64,000 nucleotides of DNA from assembly GCA_036279015.1 (NCBI GenBank), contig DASUJY010000074.1, positions 1-64,000 of the forward strand, read 5' to 3'. The stretch is from DATEOR01 sp036279015. GTDB taxonomy: Bacteria > Actinomycetota > Thermoleophilia > Gaiellales > Gaiellaceae. Below the pieces are notes generated by a model. The model was given only the letters and a program-made list of their open reading frames with translations. It had not been told where the DNA came from and ran no database searches. This document shows, piece after piece, positions 1-7,352 of the stretch; position 1 is the stretch's first letter; every line of letters begins with the position of its first letter. Made by a program: the position numbers and the translations under genes.

Positions 1-29
1 TGACGGCGCCCGGCCGCTCCCCGTACCCT
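1..29 (+). promoter_or_regulatory. Possible trp operon promoter
   Basis: The window opens with TGACGG, which would be the remainder of a TTGACG -35 box if the base before the window is T. TACCCT at 24-29 could be the -10, 18 bp away. Transcription would then begin at about 36-38, at or just before the leader ATG at 38. This is inference from spacing; the -35 is cut by the window edge. Confidence 0.35.
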
Positions 30-37
30 CAGTCCAC

Positions 38-103
38 ATGACTCCCGCGATCCGCACCTGGTGGGCCTGGCGCCGCGAGCGGAGCGGGAGCGACGCCTGC
101 TGA
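38..103 (+). CDS. trpL: trp operon leader peptide
   Basis: A 21-codon open frame (ATG 38, TGA 101-103) starts MTPAIRTWWAWRRE and holds three Trp codons in a four-codon stretch (59-70). It ends just before a hairpin and a U-tract terminator preceding trpE. This is the classic design of a transcription-attenuation leader: when charged tRNA-Trp is scarce the ribosome stalls on the Trp codons and an alternative RNA fold lets transcription proceed into trpE. Actinobacterial trp leaders are known with tandem Trp codons. No Shine-Dalgarno sequence precedes the ATG, and the possible TSS lies on it, so the message may be leaderless. The frame is too short for standard gene callers. Confidence 0.8.
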   Translation: MTPAIRTWWAWRRERSGSDAC

Positions 104-110
104 GGCAGGC
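95..110 (+). promoter_or_regulatory. Hairpin over the trpL stop codon (attenuator upper arm)
   Basis: GCCTGC (95-100) pairs perfectly with GCAGGC (105-110), and the loop TGAG contains the trpL stop codon. GAGCGG at 77-82, inside the leader peptide, can also pair with CCGCTC at 125-130. These are candidate pause and antiterminator elements. Which fold competes with the terminator at 132-157 is not resolved by eye. Confidence 0.5.
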
Positions 111-131
111 TCGACAACCCGGTTCCGCTCG

Positions 132-157
132 AAGACCTTCCTGAGGAGGGTCTTTTT
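132..157 (+). terminator. trp attenuator terminator
   Basis: AAGACCTTCC (132-141) pairs with GGAGGGTCTT (145-154) around a TGA loop, with one G-T pair, and is followed by a T run. It is a standard intrinsic terminator placed between trpL and trpE. The 3' arm GGAGGG (145-150) is also the only Shine-Dalgarno-like sequence for trpE, so folding of the terminator would both end transcription and hide the ribosome site. Confidence 0.8.
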
Positions 158-164
158 GTTTGCC

Positions 165-1400
165 ATGACGATTGCAAGCGACATCCACGCCGACCTGATC
201 ACCCCGCTCGGGGCCTACCTCCGGCTCGCGGCCGAGGGCGGAGCGAGCTTCCTTCTCGAATCAGTCGAGAAGGGACGGCTCGGCCGCTACAGCCTCGTCG
301 GCCGCGGCACCCGCCTCGTCGACTTCGACGAGGCCGAGCGCCAACTCGCCGGTGGGAAGCCGGTGGTCGGCTACCTCGCCTACGACCACATCGCGAAGCT
401 CGAGCCGACGGTGGGGCTCCCCGACGAGGGCGCCGGCCTTCCCGAGAGCCGCTTCGTCGTCGCGGACACGCTCGTCCGCTTCGATCACGCGGCGAGTGTC
501 GCCGAGGTCCTGGCGGGCGACCCCGACGCGGTGGCGGCCGCACTGGGCCGGGAGCCCGAGACGCCGGTCGTGAGCGCGGGCCGGCCCGGGCGGACGCAAC
601 GGTTTCCCACCCGCGCCGAGTACGAGGACCGCGTGCGCACGGCGAAGGAGCACATACGGGCGGGCGACGCGTTCCAGATCGTCGTCTCGCAGCGGGCGGA
701 GCGGCCGACGAACGTCTCGGGGCTCGCCCTCTATCGCTCGCTCCGCCGGATCAACCCCTCGCCCTACCACTTCCTCCTCGAGCTCGACGGCATTGCGCTC
801 GTCGGCTCCTCGCCGGAGACCCTGGTGAAGCTCGAGGGGACGCGGGCGAGCCTCAACCCGATCGCCGGGACGACGGATCCCGGCGAGGGCGACGGCGAGG
901 AGCTCCTCGCCTCGGAGAAGGACAGGGCCGAGCACATCATGCTCGTCGACCTCGGGCGCAACGACCTCTCGCGCGTCTGCCTTCCGGGGACCGTCCGGGT
1001 GGGCAAGTTCTTGGAGCCCGAGCGCTACTCCCACGTCACGCACCTCGTCTCCGAGGTCTCCGGGGAGCTCGCTCCGGAGCATGGGCCCTTCGATCTGCTC
1101 CGGGCCTGCTTCCCGGCCGGGACGGTCTCGGGGGCGCCGAAGGTGCGCGCCATGCAGATCATCTCCGAGCTCGAGGGCTACCGCCGCGGGCCCTACGCGG
1201 GCGCGGTCGGCTACGGGCTTCCCGGCGGCTCCTTCGACACGTGCATCGCGATCCGCACCGTGGTCCTCGAGGACGGCCTCGCGCGCCTTCAGGCGGGCGC
1301 CGGGATCGTCGCCGACTCGGACTCCGCCGCCGAGCACGAGGAATGCCTGCGAAAGCTTGCGGCCCTCGAGGCGGCGCTCGAGGAGGCCGAGGCCGCGTGA
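165..1400 (+). CDS. trpE: Anthranilate synthase component I
   Basis: Converts chorismate plus ammonia (from TrpG) to anthranilate, the first committed step of tryptophan synthesis. The product is 411 aa, shorter than the usual 470-520; the loss is in the N-terminal domain. The LLES element (Ser33) of the Trp feedback site is present. The chorismate-binding domain shows PIAGT, GRNDLSRV, SGAPKVRAMQIISELE and GAVGY in order. Start choice is open: ATG 165 lies 14 nt after GGAGGG, while TTG 156 lies only 5 nt after it and adds three residues; both fall at the end of the attenuator. It overlaps trpG by GTGA. Expected regulation is attenuation at the RNA level and Trp feedback on the enzyme. Confidence 0.95.
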   Translation: MTIASDIHADLITPLGAYLRLAAEGGASFLLESVEKGRLGRYSLVGRGTRLVDFDEAERQLAGGKPVVGYLAYDHIAKLEPTVGLPDEGAGLPESRFVVADTLVRFDHAASVAEVLAGDPDAVAAALGREPETPVVSAGRPGRTQRFPTRAEYEDRVRTAKEHIRAGDAFQIVVSQRAERPTNVSGLALYRSLRRINPSPYHFLLELDGIALVGSSPETLVKLEGTRASLNPIAGTTDPGEGDGEELLASEKDRAEHIMLVDLGRNDLSRVCLPGTVRVGKFLEPERYSHVTHLVSEVSGELAPEHGPFDLLRACFPAGTVSGAPKVRAMQIISELEGYRRGPYAGAVGYGLPGGSFDTCIAIRTVVLEDGLARLQAGAGIVADSDSAAEHEECLRKLAALEAALEEAEAA

Positions 1401-1960
1401 TCCTGCTCGTCGACAACTACGACAGCTTCACGTACAACCTCGCGCACCTGTTCCAGGAGCTCGGCGCCGAGGTGACCGTCGTCCGGAACGACAAGATCGA
1501 CGCGGATGGGGCCGAGCGCCTGGCGCCGAGCCACCTCGTCATCTCCCCAGGCCCGGGGCGGCCGGCCGACGCGGGCGCGAGCGTCGAGATCGTCCGGCGG
1601 CTCGGGGAGCGCGTGCCGACGCTCGGCGTCTGCCTCGGCCATCAGGCAATCGTCGAGGCGTTCGGAGGCGAGGTCGGGCAGGCGAAGCGCCTGATGCACG
1701 GCAAGGCCAGCCCGGTCGGCCACGACGGGCTCGGCCTCTTCAGCGGCCTCCCCGATCCGCTCGAGAGCGGCCGCTACCACTCGCTGGCGGCCACGCGCGT
1801 CCCCGACTGCCTCGAGGTCTCGGCGCGGACGGAAGACGGCGAGGTGATGGCGGTCAGGCACCGCGAGCTGCCGGTGGACGGCATCCAGTTCCATCCCGAG
1901 TCCGTCCTGACTCCGGACGGGCCGGCCCTCGCGCGGAACTTCCTGGAGGGGCGCCGGTGA
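1397..1960 (+). CDS. trpG: Anthranilate synthase glutamine amidotransferase subunit
   Basis: Class I glutamine amidotransferase of 187 aa that supplies ammonia from glutamine to TrpE. The N-terminus reads VILLVDNYDSFTYNL, typical of TrpG/PabA. The oxyanion segment SPGPGRP, nucleophile Cys79 in GVCLGHQAI, and HPESV with the catalytic His follow in the right order. The GTG start at 1397 overlaps the trpE stop (GTGA). It could also serve PabB in folate synthesis, as some TrpG proteins do, but its position fixes the main role in the trp pathway. Confidence 0.95.
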   Translation: MILLVDNYDSFTYNLAHLFQELGAEVTVVRNDKIDADGAERLAPSHLVISPGPGRPADAGASVEIVRRLGERVPTLGVCLGHQAIVEAFGGEVGQAKRLMHGKASPVGHDGLGLFSGLPDPLESGRYHSLAATRVPDCLEVSARTEDGEVMAVRHRELPVDGIQFHPESVLTPDGPALARNFLEGRR

Positions 1961-2985
1961 CGATCCAGGAAGGCCTCGCCCGGCTCCTCGAGGGACGCGA
2001 CCTCTCGCGCGAGGACGCCCGCGGTGTCATGGGCGAGATCATGAGCGGCGCGGCCACGCCCGCGCAGATCGGCGGCTTCCTGATCGCGCTCCGCCTCAAG
2101 GGCGAGACCGCGGACGAGATCGCCGGCTGCGCGGAGGCCATGCGCGCGCACGTGCTCGCCGTCCGCCCACGGCGCGACGACCTCGTGGACACCGCCGGAA
2201 CGGGCGGCGACGGGGCGGGGACGTTCAACATCTCGACCGCGGCTGCTCTCGTCGCTGCGGCGGCGGGAGCAGGCGTGGCGAAGCACGGCAACCGCGCGGT
2301 CTCGTCGTCGTCCGGGTCCGCCGACGTCCTCGAGGCGCTCGGCTTCGACCTCGAGCAGCCGGCCGAGCGGATCGAGCGCTCGATCGACGAGCTCGGCTTC
2401 GGGTTCCTCTTCGCGCCCTCGCACCACCCCGCGATGCGCCACGCCGCGCCCGTGCGGCGGGAGCTGGCGGCGCGCACCGTCTTCAACGTCCTCGGGCCGC
2501 TCACGAACCCGGCCGGCGCGCGCGCCCAGGTGGTCGGCGTCTACGCGCCCGAGCTCGTCCCGACGATCGCCGAGGTGCTGGCGCGGCTCGGCGCGCGACG
2601 CGCTTTCGTCGTCCACGGGGCAGGCGGCGTCGACGAGCTCTCACCGGTCGGCCCCAACCTCGTCTGCGAGGTGGCCGAAGGCAAGGTGCGGCGGCGTGAG
2701 ATCGACCCGCTCGAGTTCGGCGTCCCCCGCTGCAAGCCGGGCGAGCTCGCGGGGGGGTCACCGGAGGAGAACGCAGCCGCGATCCGCGAGATCTTCGCCG
2801 GCGCGAAAGGGGCGAAGCGCGAGGCCGTCCTCCTGAACGCGGGCGGCGCGATCGCGGCCGGCGGCCACGCCGCCGATCTGGCGGAGGGGTACGCCGTGGC
2901 GGCCGAGGCGCTCGACTCGGGCGCCGCCGCCGAGCGCCTCGAGGCGCTGATCGCCTTCTCCCATGAACGCGAGGCGGTGGCCTGA
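1957..2985 (+). CDS. trpD: Anthranilate phosphoribosyltransferase
   Basis: Transfers the phosphoribosyl group of PRPP to anthranilate; 342 aa, normal length. The glycine-rich PRPP site GTGGDGAGTFNIST is followed by KHGNRAVSSSSGSADVLEALG, both hallmarks of TrpD, and FNVLGPLTNPA lies in the C-terminal half. The GTG start at 1957 overlaps the trpG stop (GTGA), so trpE, G and D are translationally coupled. After its stop the operon is interrupted by a 151-nt spacer with two REP-like palindromes before trpC-F. Confidence 0.95.
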   Translation: MTIQEGLARLLEGRDLSREDARGVMGEIMSGAATPAQIGGFLIALRLKGETADEIAGCAEAMRAHVLAVRPRRDDLVDTAGTGGDGAGTFNISTAAALVAAAAGAGVAKHGNRAVSSSSGSADVLEALGFDLEQPAERIERSIDELGFGFLFAPSHHPAMRHAAPVRRELAARTVFNVLGPLTNPAGARAQVVGVYAPELVPTIAEVLARLGARRAFVVHGAGGVDELSPVGPNLVCEVAEGKVRRREIDPLEFGVPRCKPGELAGGSPEENAAAIREIFAGAKGAKREAVLLNAGGAIAAGGHAADLAEGYAVAAEALDSGAAAERLEALIAFSHEREAVA

Positions 2986-2986
2986 T

Positions 2987-3023
2987 GGGCCACGGCCTGG
3001 TGCCTGGCACCAAGGCACGGCCC
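2987..3023 (+). repeat. REP-like palindrome, copy 1
   Basis: TGGTGCC and GGCACCA flank a central T (GGTGCCTGGCACC at 2999-3011), with further imperfect pairing out to GGGCC and GGCCCC. It follows the trpD stop directly. The same 13-mer recurs at 3103-3115. Repeated extragenic palindromes of this form are usually moved by Y1 (REP-associated) transposases; none is encoded in the window. Confidence 0.6.
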
Positions 3024-3101
3024 CTACGGCCAGTTGTCCTCGGTCGGGCAGGGTCCCGTTGTCGCATCGATGCTGGTTCGCTGGCCGTCTCGGACACGGC
3101 G

Positions 3102-3116
3102 CGGTGCCTGGCACCG
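3102..3116 (+). repeat. REP-like palindrome, copy 2
   Basis: CGGTGCCTGGCACCG, an exact second copy of the core at 2999-3011, lies about 100 bases further on and 20 bases before the trpC-F start. The two copies bracket a spacer in which I see no gene. Confidence 0.6.
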
Positions 3117-3136
3117 GAACCTGGCCGGTGGGGACG

Positions 3137-4291
3137 ATGAGCCGACGGTTTCAGGAGGCGCTTGCCGGGCCGGGGCTCGGGGCGATCGCCGAGGTGAAGC
3201 GGCTCTCGCCGTCGGCGGGTGACCTGCGACCCGACGCGGATCCGGCCACACTGGCGGCCGCGTTCGAACGGGTCGGGGCTGCCGCCGTGTCGATCCTCGT
3301 CGACGAGCGCTTCGCCGGGAGCTGGGACGACCTCCGCGCCGCGCGGGCAGCCGCGAGCCTCCCGCTCCTCGCCAAGGGGTTCTTCTCGACCCGGGAGCAT
3401 CTGGAGACCGCGAAGGCGAGCGGTGCCGACGCCGTTCTCCTTCTCCTCCGCGACCTCGACGATGACCGCGCGCGCGAGCTCCTGAAGGTCGCCGCGGAGC
3501 TCGACCTCGAGACGCTCGTCGAGGCGCACGACGCCGAGGAGCTCGGACGGGCCGCCGCCCTCGACGCGCCCGTGGTCGGCGTGAACGCCCGCGACCTGGC
3601 CACCTTCAGGATCGACCGCGCCGCCCAGCTCGACCTCGTCGCCGCGGCGCCGCGCGACCGGGTGATCGTCGCGGAGAGCGGCGTTGGCAACCGCGCCCAC
3701 GCGGCTGCCGCCGAGCTGGCAGGAGCCGACGCGGTTCTCGTCGGCTCGACCCTGATGCGCGCCCCTGACCCGCAAGAGACGCTCGCGGATCTCCTCCGCC
3801 GGCCGCTCGTCAAGGTGTGCGGCCTGACGCGGGAGGAGGACGTCGCCGTCGCGGCCGAGGCGGGCGCCGACCTGGCGGGCTTCGTCCTCGCCGAGAGCCC
3901 GAGGCGGGCCGCCGCCCCGCTCCCGGTTCCCGACACGATGCTCTCCGTCGCCGTCTTCGTCGGCGAGACAGAAGAGGCGGGCACCGATCTCGCGCAGCTC
4001 TACGCCCGGGAGGACGGCCACCGGGCCCGGGACGGCGTCCTCCTTCGCAAGGGGGAGGCCGTCGCCGAGGTGCGGGACCTCCCCTGGCTCGAGGAGGACG
4101 ACGGGCACTGGCCGCGCGCCGCGGTCGCCCAGGGACGCGTCCTCCTCGCGGGCGGGCTCGGCCCCGAGAACGTGCGGGCCGCCATCGACGCCGTCGGGCC
4201 CTGGTGCGTCGACGCGAGCCGGAGCCTCGAAGCGGCGCCGGGAATCAAGGATCACGACCGCGTGCGCGCCTTCGTCGAGGCGGCCCGATGA
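3137..4291 (+). CDS. trpCF: Bifunctional indole-3-glycerol phosphate synthase / phosphoribosylanthranilate isomerase
   Basis: A 384-aa fusion catalysing two consecutive steps, isomerisation of phosphoribosylanthranilate and ring closure to indoleglycerol phosphate. The N-terminal part (about 1-220) is TrpC: IAEVKRLSPSAG, the LAKGFF segment, VAESGV and VLVGSTLMRAP. The C-terminal part (about 221-384) is TrpF: VKVCGLTREEDV, SPRR and LAGGLGPENV, ending VDASRSLEAAPGIKD. The TrpC half begins only about 10 residues before IAEVKR, where most TrpC proteins have 40-50 residues including the helix that covers the active site. The ATG at 3137 follows GGTGGGG. It overlaps trpB by ATGA. The frame stays open upstream through the REP-like spacer but that part looks unrelated to TrpC. 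Confidence 0.93.
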   Translation: MSRRFQEALAGPGLGAIAEVKRLSPSAGDLRPDADPATLAAAFERVGAAAVSILVDERFAGSWDDLRAARAAASLPLLAKGFFSTREHLETAKASGADAVLLLLRDLDDDRARELLKVAAELDLETLVEAHDAEELGRAAALDAPVVGVNARDLATFRIDRAAQLDLVAAAPRDRVIVAESGVGNRAHAAAAELAGADAVLVGSTLMRAPDPQETLADLLRRPLVKVCGLTREEDVAVAAEAGADLAGFVLAESPRRAAAPLPVPDTMLSVAVFVGETEEAGTDLAQLYAREDGHRARDGVLLRKGEAVAEVRDLPWLEEDDGHWPRAAVAQGRVLLAGGLGPENVRAAIDAVGPWCVDASRSLEAAPGIKDHDRVRAFVEAAR

Positions 4292-5406
4292 GCGCAACGG
4301 GCTACTTCGGGCCCTACGGGGGGCGCTACGTCCCCGAGACCGTCGTCCCCGCCCTCGACGAGCTCGAGCGCGGCTGGAGCGAGATCCGCGACGACCCAGG
4401 CTTCCGCGAGGAGCTCGAGCGGCTCCAGCGCGACTATGTGGGGCGCCCGACGCCGCTCTACCGGACGGAGCGCCTCGCGGAGGACAAGACCGTCTACCTC
4501 AAGCGCGAGGACCTGTGTCACACCGGCGCCCACAAGATCAACAACGCCCTCGGGCAGGCGCTCGTCGCCCGCGCGCTCGGCAAGCACCGCATCGTGGCCG
4601 AGACCGGCGCCGGGCAGCACGGCGTCGCGGCGGCGACGGTCTGCGCGCGCTTCGGTCTCTCCTGCGTTGTCTACATGGGCTCCGAGGACATGGCCCGCCA
4701 GGCGCCGAACGTCGAGCGCATGCGCCTCCTCGGCGCCGAGGTCGTCCCGGTCGAGTTCGGGACGCGCACGCTCAAGGAGGCGACGAGCGAGGCGATCCGG
4801 GACTGGATCACGAACGTCGAGAAGACCCACTACATGATCGGGTCGTGCGTCGGGCCGCACCCCTACCCCGAGCTCGTCAGGGAGCTCCAGGCCGTGATCG
4901 GCCGCGAGGCGCGAGCGCAGATCCTCGCCGCCGCAGGCCGCCTGCCGGACGCCGTCGTCGCGTGCGTCGGCGGCGGCTCGAATGCGATCGGGCTCTTCGC
5001 GGGCTTCGTGGAAGACCCGGATGTGCGGTTGCTCGGGGTCGAGGCCGCCGGCGCGGCGAGCCTGGGCGCCGGCCGCCCAGGCGTCCTCCACGGCGCCCGC
5101 TCCTCGCTCCTCGCCGACGAGGACGGCCAGATCGCCGACGCCCACTCCATCTCGGCCGGCCTCGACTATCCGGGTGTCGGCCCCGAGCACGCAGAGCTCC
5201 GCGACTCCGGACGGGCCGAGTACGTGCCCGCCACGGACGAGGAGGCGCTCACCGCCTTCCACCTCCTGGCCGAGCGCGAGGGGATCATCCCCGCCCTCGA
5301 GCCGGCCCACGCGCTCGCACGCGCGCTCGAGCTCGACGCCGAGCTCGTGCTCGTCGGCCTCTCGGGCCGCGGTGACAAGGACCTCGCGACGGTGCTCGGA
5401 GGATGA
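4288..5406 (+). CDS. trpB: Tryptophan synthase beta chain
   Basis: PLP enzyme that condenses indole with serine to give tryptophan; 372 aa, slightly shorter than the usual 390-400 at the N-terminus. The opening GYFGPYGGRYVPET is characteristic. The PLP lysine is Lys83 in HTGAHKINNALGQ, the phosphate-binding loop is GGGSNAIG, and GVEAAGA follows. It belongs to the TrpB1 type that works with TrpA, whose gene follows with an ATGA overlap. Confidence 0.96.
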   Translation: MSATGYFGPYGGRYVPETVVPALDELERGWSEIRDDPGFREELERLQRDYVGRPTPLYRTERLAEDKTVYLKREDLCHTGAHKINNALGQALVARALGKHRIVAETGAGQHGVAAATVCARFGLSCVVYMGSEDMARQAPNVERMRLLGAEVVPVEFGTRTLKEATSEAIRDWITNVEKTHYMIGSCVGPHPYPELVRELQAVIGREARAQILAAAGRLPDAVVACVGGGSNAIGLFAGFVEDPDVRLLGVEAAGAASLGAGRPGVLHGARSSLLADEDGQIADAHSISAGLDYPGVGPEHAELRDSGRAEYVPATDEEALTAFHLLAEREGIIPALEPAHALARALELDAELVLVGLSGRGDKDLATVLGG

Positions 5407-6122
5407 AGCGGGTCTCCATCTACCTGATGGCGGGGAGGCGCACGCCCGAGCTCGCGGCCGCGGCCGTCGCGGGCGGCGCCGACCTGCTCGAGCTCGGCTT
5501 TCCGTTCTCCGACCCGCTGGCCGACGGGCCCGTCATCCGGCGCGTCGGCGAGCGCGCGCTCGCTGAAGGGATGCGGACGCGGGCGTGCCTCGAATGCCTC
5601 GCCGAGACCCGCGCGTGCGTCGACGTCCCGCTTCTGCCGATGACGTACGCGTCGATTCTCGAGGCGTACGGCTACGAGCGCTTCCGCGACGACGCGCTGG
5701 CCGCTGGAGCCACGAGCTTCATCGTCCCCGACCTTCCGCTCGAGGCGGCCCCGGAGGTGCCGCGGGTACAGCTCGTCGCCCCCACGACGCCGCCCGAGCG
5801 CATCGCGCTCGCCGCCGAGCGCACGGACGGCTGGCTCTACCTCGTCTCCCTGACCGGGACGACCGGCGCGCGCGAGTCGGTCTCGACCCAACTCGCAGGC
5901 CTGGTCGAGCGCGCCCGCGCAGCGACGTCCCTCCCGCTCCTCGCCGGCTTCGGGATCGCGACCCCGGAGCAGGCCGCGACCGCAGCCGAGCGCACGGACG
6001 GGATCGTCGTCGGGAGCCGCGCGGTCGAGGTCGCCGAGTCCGAGGGGCCGGAAGGGCTCGAGCGCTACGTCCGCTCGCTTCGGACGGCGGTCGACGCCGG
6101 CGCTCCGACGGTGGCCCGATGA
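5403..6122 (+). CDS. trpA: Tryptophan synthase alpha chain
   Basis: Cleaves indoleglycerol phosphate to indole, which is channelled to TrpB. The 239-aa product lacks about 15-20 N-terminal residues compared with most TrpA and starts almost at the first strand (KRVSIYLMAG). The catalytic Glu is Glu30 in LELGFPFSDPLADGP, and the Asp of the LADGP segment is present. The C-terminal phosphate site appears as GFGIATPEQA and GIVVGSRAVE. It overlaps both neighbours by ATGA. Confidence 0.94.
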   Translation: MKRVSIYLMAGRRTPELAAAAVAGGADLLELGFPFSDPLADGPVIRRVGERALAEGMRTRACLECLAETRACVDVPLLPMTYASILEAYGYERFRDDALAAGATSFIVPDLPLEAAPEVPRVQLVAPTTPPERIALAAERTDGWLYLVSLTGTTGARESVSTQLAGLVERARAATSLPLLAGFGIATPEQAATAAERTDGIVVGSRAVEVAESEGPEGLERYVRSLRTAVDAGAPTVAR

Positions 6123-7195
6123 GCCGGGCTCGCGCCCGCGAGCTCGGGGTCGTGATCGGCAGCCTCCCGCCGGGGGAGCAGAACGCGATCACGGACGTCC
6201 CGGGCGTGCGCGTCGGCCACACGACTCTGATCGAGGGCGAGGACGTCCGCACCGGCGTCACGGTCATCCAGCCGCACGACGCGAGCCCCTGGTACGAGCC
6301 GGTCTTCGCGGGCGCCCACCGGCTGAACGGAAACGGCGAGCTCACCGGGCTCGAGTGGATCCGCGAGTCGGGGATGCTCTGCTCGCCGGTCGCGCTCACG
6401 AACACGCACTCGGTCGGCGTCGTCCGCGATGCCCTCATCTCCGCCGAGATCGCCTCCCGAAGCGACGAGCGCGAGTTCTGGAGCCTGCCGGTCGTCGGCG
6501 AGACCTGGGACGGGCTCCTGAACGACATCAACGGGATGCACGTCCGCCCCGAGCACGTCGCGGCGGCGCTCGACTCGGCGTCCCCCGGCCCTATCCCCGA
6601 GGGAAACGTCGGCGGCGGCACGGGCATGATCTGCCATGGGTTCAAGGGCGGGATCGGCACGGCCTCGCGCGTCGTCGCGGCGGCCGGCGACGCGGTCGTC
6701 GGCGTGCTCGTGCAGGCGAATCACGGGCGCCGCGAGCGCCTGCGCGTGAACGGCATTCCCGTCGGCGAGGCGATCCCTGTCTCGGAGGTTCCGGATCCCT
6801 ACGGCCGGGTGCCACCCGGAGCCGGGTCGATCATCGCCATCGTCGCGACGAACGCGGCGCTCCTCCCGGTCCAGTGCGAGCGCCTCGCCCAGCGCGCGGG
6901 GCTCGGAATCGCACGCGTCGGCGGGGTCGGCGAGCACTCGAGCGGCGACCTCTTCCTCGCCTTCGCGACCGGCAACCGCGGACTTCCCTCCGCCGACGTC
7001 GACGCCGACGCGCCGCTGACGATCCCGGTGCAGATGCTGGCCAACAACTACATCACCGCGCTCTTCGACGCCGTGGTCGAGGCGACCGAGGAGGCGATCG
7101 TGAACGCGCTCTGCGCCGCCGAGACCCTCACCGGCGCGAACGGGGCCACGGCCCACGAGCTCCCGCTCGACCGGCTCCGAGAGCTCGTGTCGTAG
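6119..7195 (+). CDS. P1 family (DmpA/BapA-type) aminopeptidase
   Basis: 358-aa member of the S58/DmpA family of N-terminal-nucleophile hydrolases, which cleave themselves before a serine and act as aminopeptidases on D-amino-acyl, beta-amino-acyl or other unusual peptides. The N-terminus ITDVPGVRVGHTT is typical. GNVGGGTGMICHGFKGGIG forms the oxyanion region. Gly236-Ser237 in GAGSIIAIVATNAALLP fits the autocleavage site. ITALFDAVVEATEEAI lies near the C-terminus. There is no signal peptide, so it is cytoplasmic. Its ATG overlaps the trpA stop (ATGA), so it is coupled to the trp operon; whether that reflects function or convenience cannot be told. Substrate unknown. Confidence 0.9.
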   Translation: MSRARARELGVVIGSLPPGEQNAITDVPGVRVGHTTLIEGEDVRTGVTVIQPHDASPWYEPVFAGAHRLNGNGELTGLEWIRESGMLCSPVALTNTHSVGVVRDALISAEIASRSDEREFWSLPVVGETWDGLLNDINGMHVRPEHVAAALDSASPGPIPEGNVGGGTGMICHGFKGGIGTASRVVAAAGDAVVGVLVQANHGRRERLRVNGIPVGEAIPVSEVPDPYGRVPPGAGSIIAIVATNAALLPVQCERLAQRAGLGIARVGGVGEHSSGDLFLAFATGNRGLPSADVDADAPLTIPVQMLANNYITALFDAVVEATEEAIVNALCAAETLTGANGATAHELPLDRLRELVS

Positions 7196-7208
7196 GCTAG
7201 TGCCCGCC

Positions 7209-7352
7209 ATGCACACGATCGAGCTGACCGACGAGGAGCTCACGCTGATTCGGGCGGCCCTCCACTCCTACCTGGACGACTTCGGGCACGAGGAGGCCGA
7301 GGTTCTGCGCCGGCTCAAGGAGCTCCTCGCCAAGCTTCCCCAGTCCACTTAG
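7209..7352 (+). CDS. Small acidic protein upstream of mccB
   Basis: A 47-aa reading frame beginning MHTIELTDEELTLIRAAL, predicted mostly helical and rich in Glu and Leu. Its TAG (7350-7352) overlaps the GTG of the carboxyltransferase gene by one base, suggesting coupling. The spacing of hydrophobic residues looks like a genuine helical hairpin. I do not recognise a named family; small proteins of this type occur next to acyl-CoA carboxylase genes in actinobacteria, where some act as epsilon-like subunits, but that role is only a guess. Confidence 0.65.
   Translation: MHTIELTDEELTLIRAALHSYLDDFGHEEAEVLRRLKELLAKLPQST

Noticed and set aside
2963..3136. N-terminal extension of trpC-F through the REP-like spacer
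   Set aside because: The frame is open, but the translation (Cys/Trp/Pro-rich) comes from the palindromes and does not look like the TrpC N-terminal helix; ATG 3137 has a better ribosome site.
2501..4297. 598-aa minus-strand frame across trpD and trpC-F
   Set aside because: Shadow of the trp genes, which have the correct motifs, order and overlaps.
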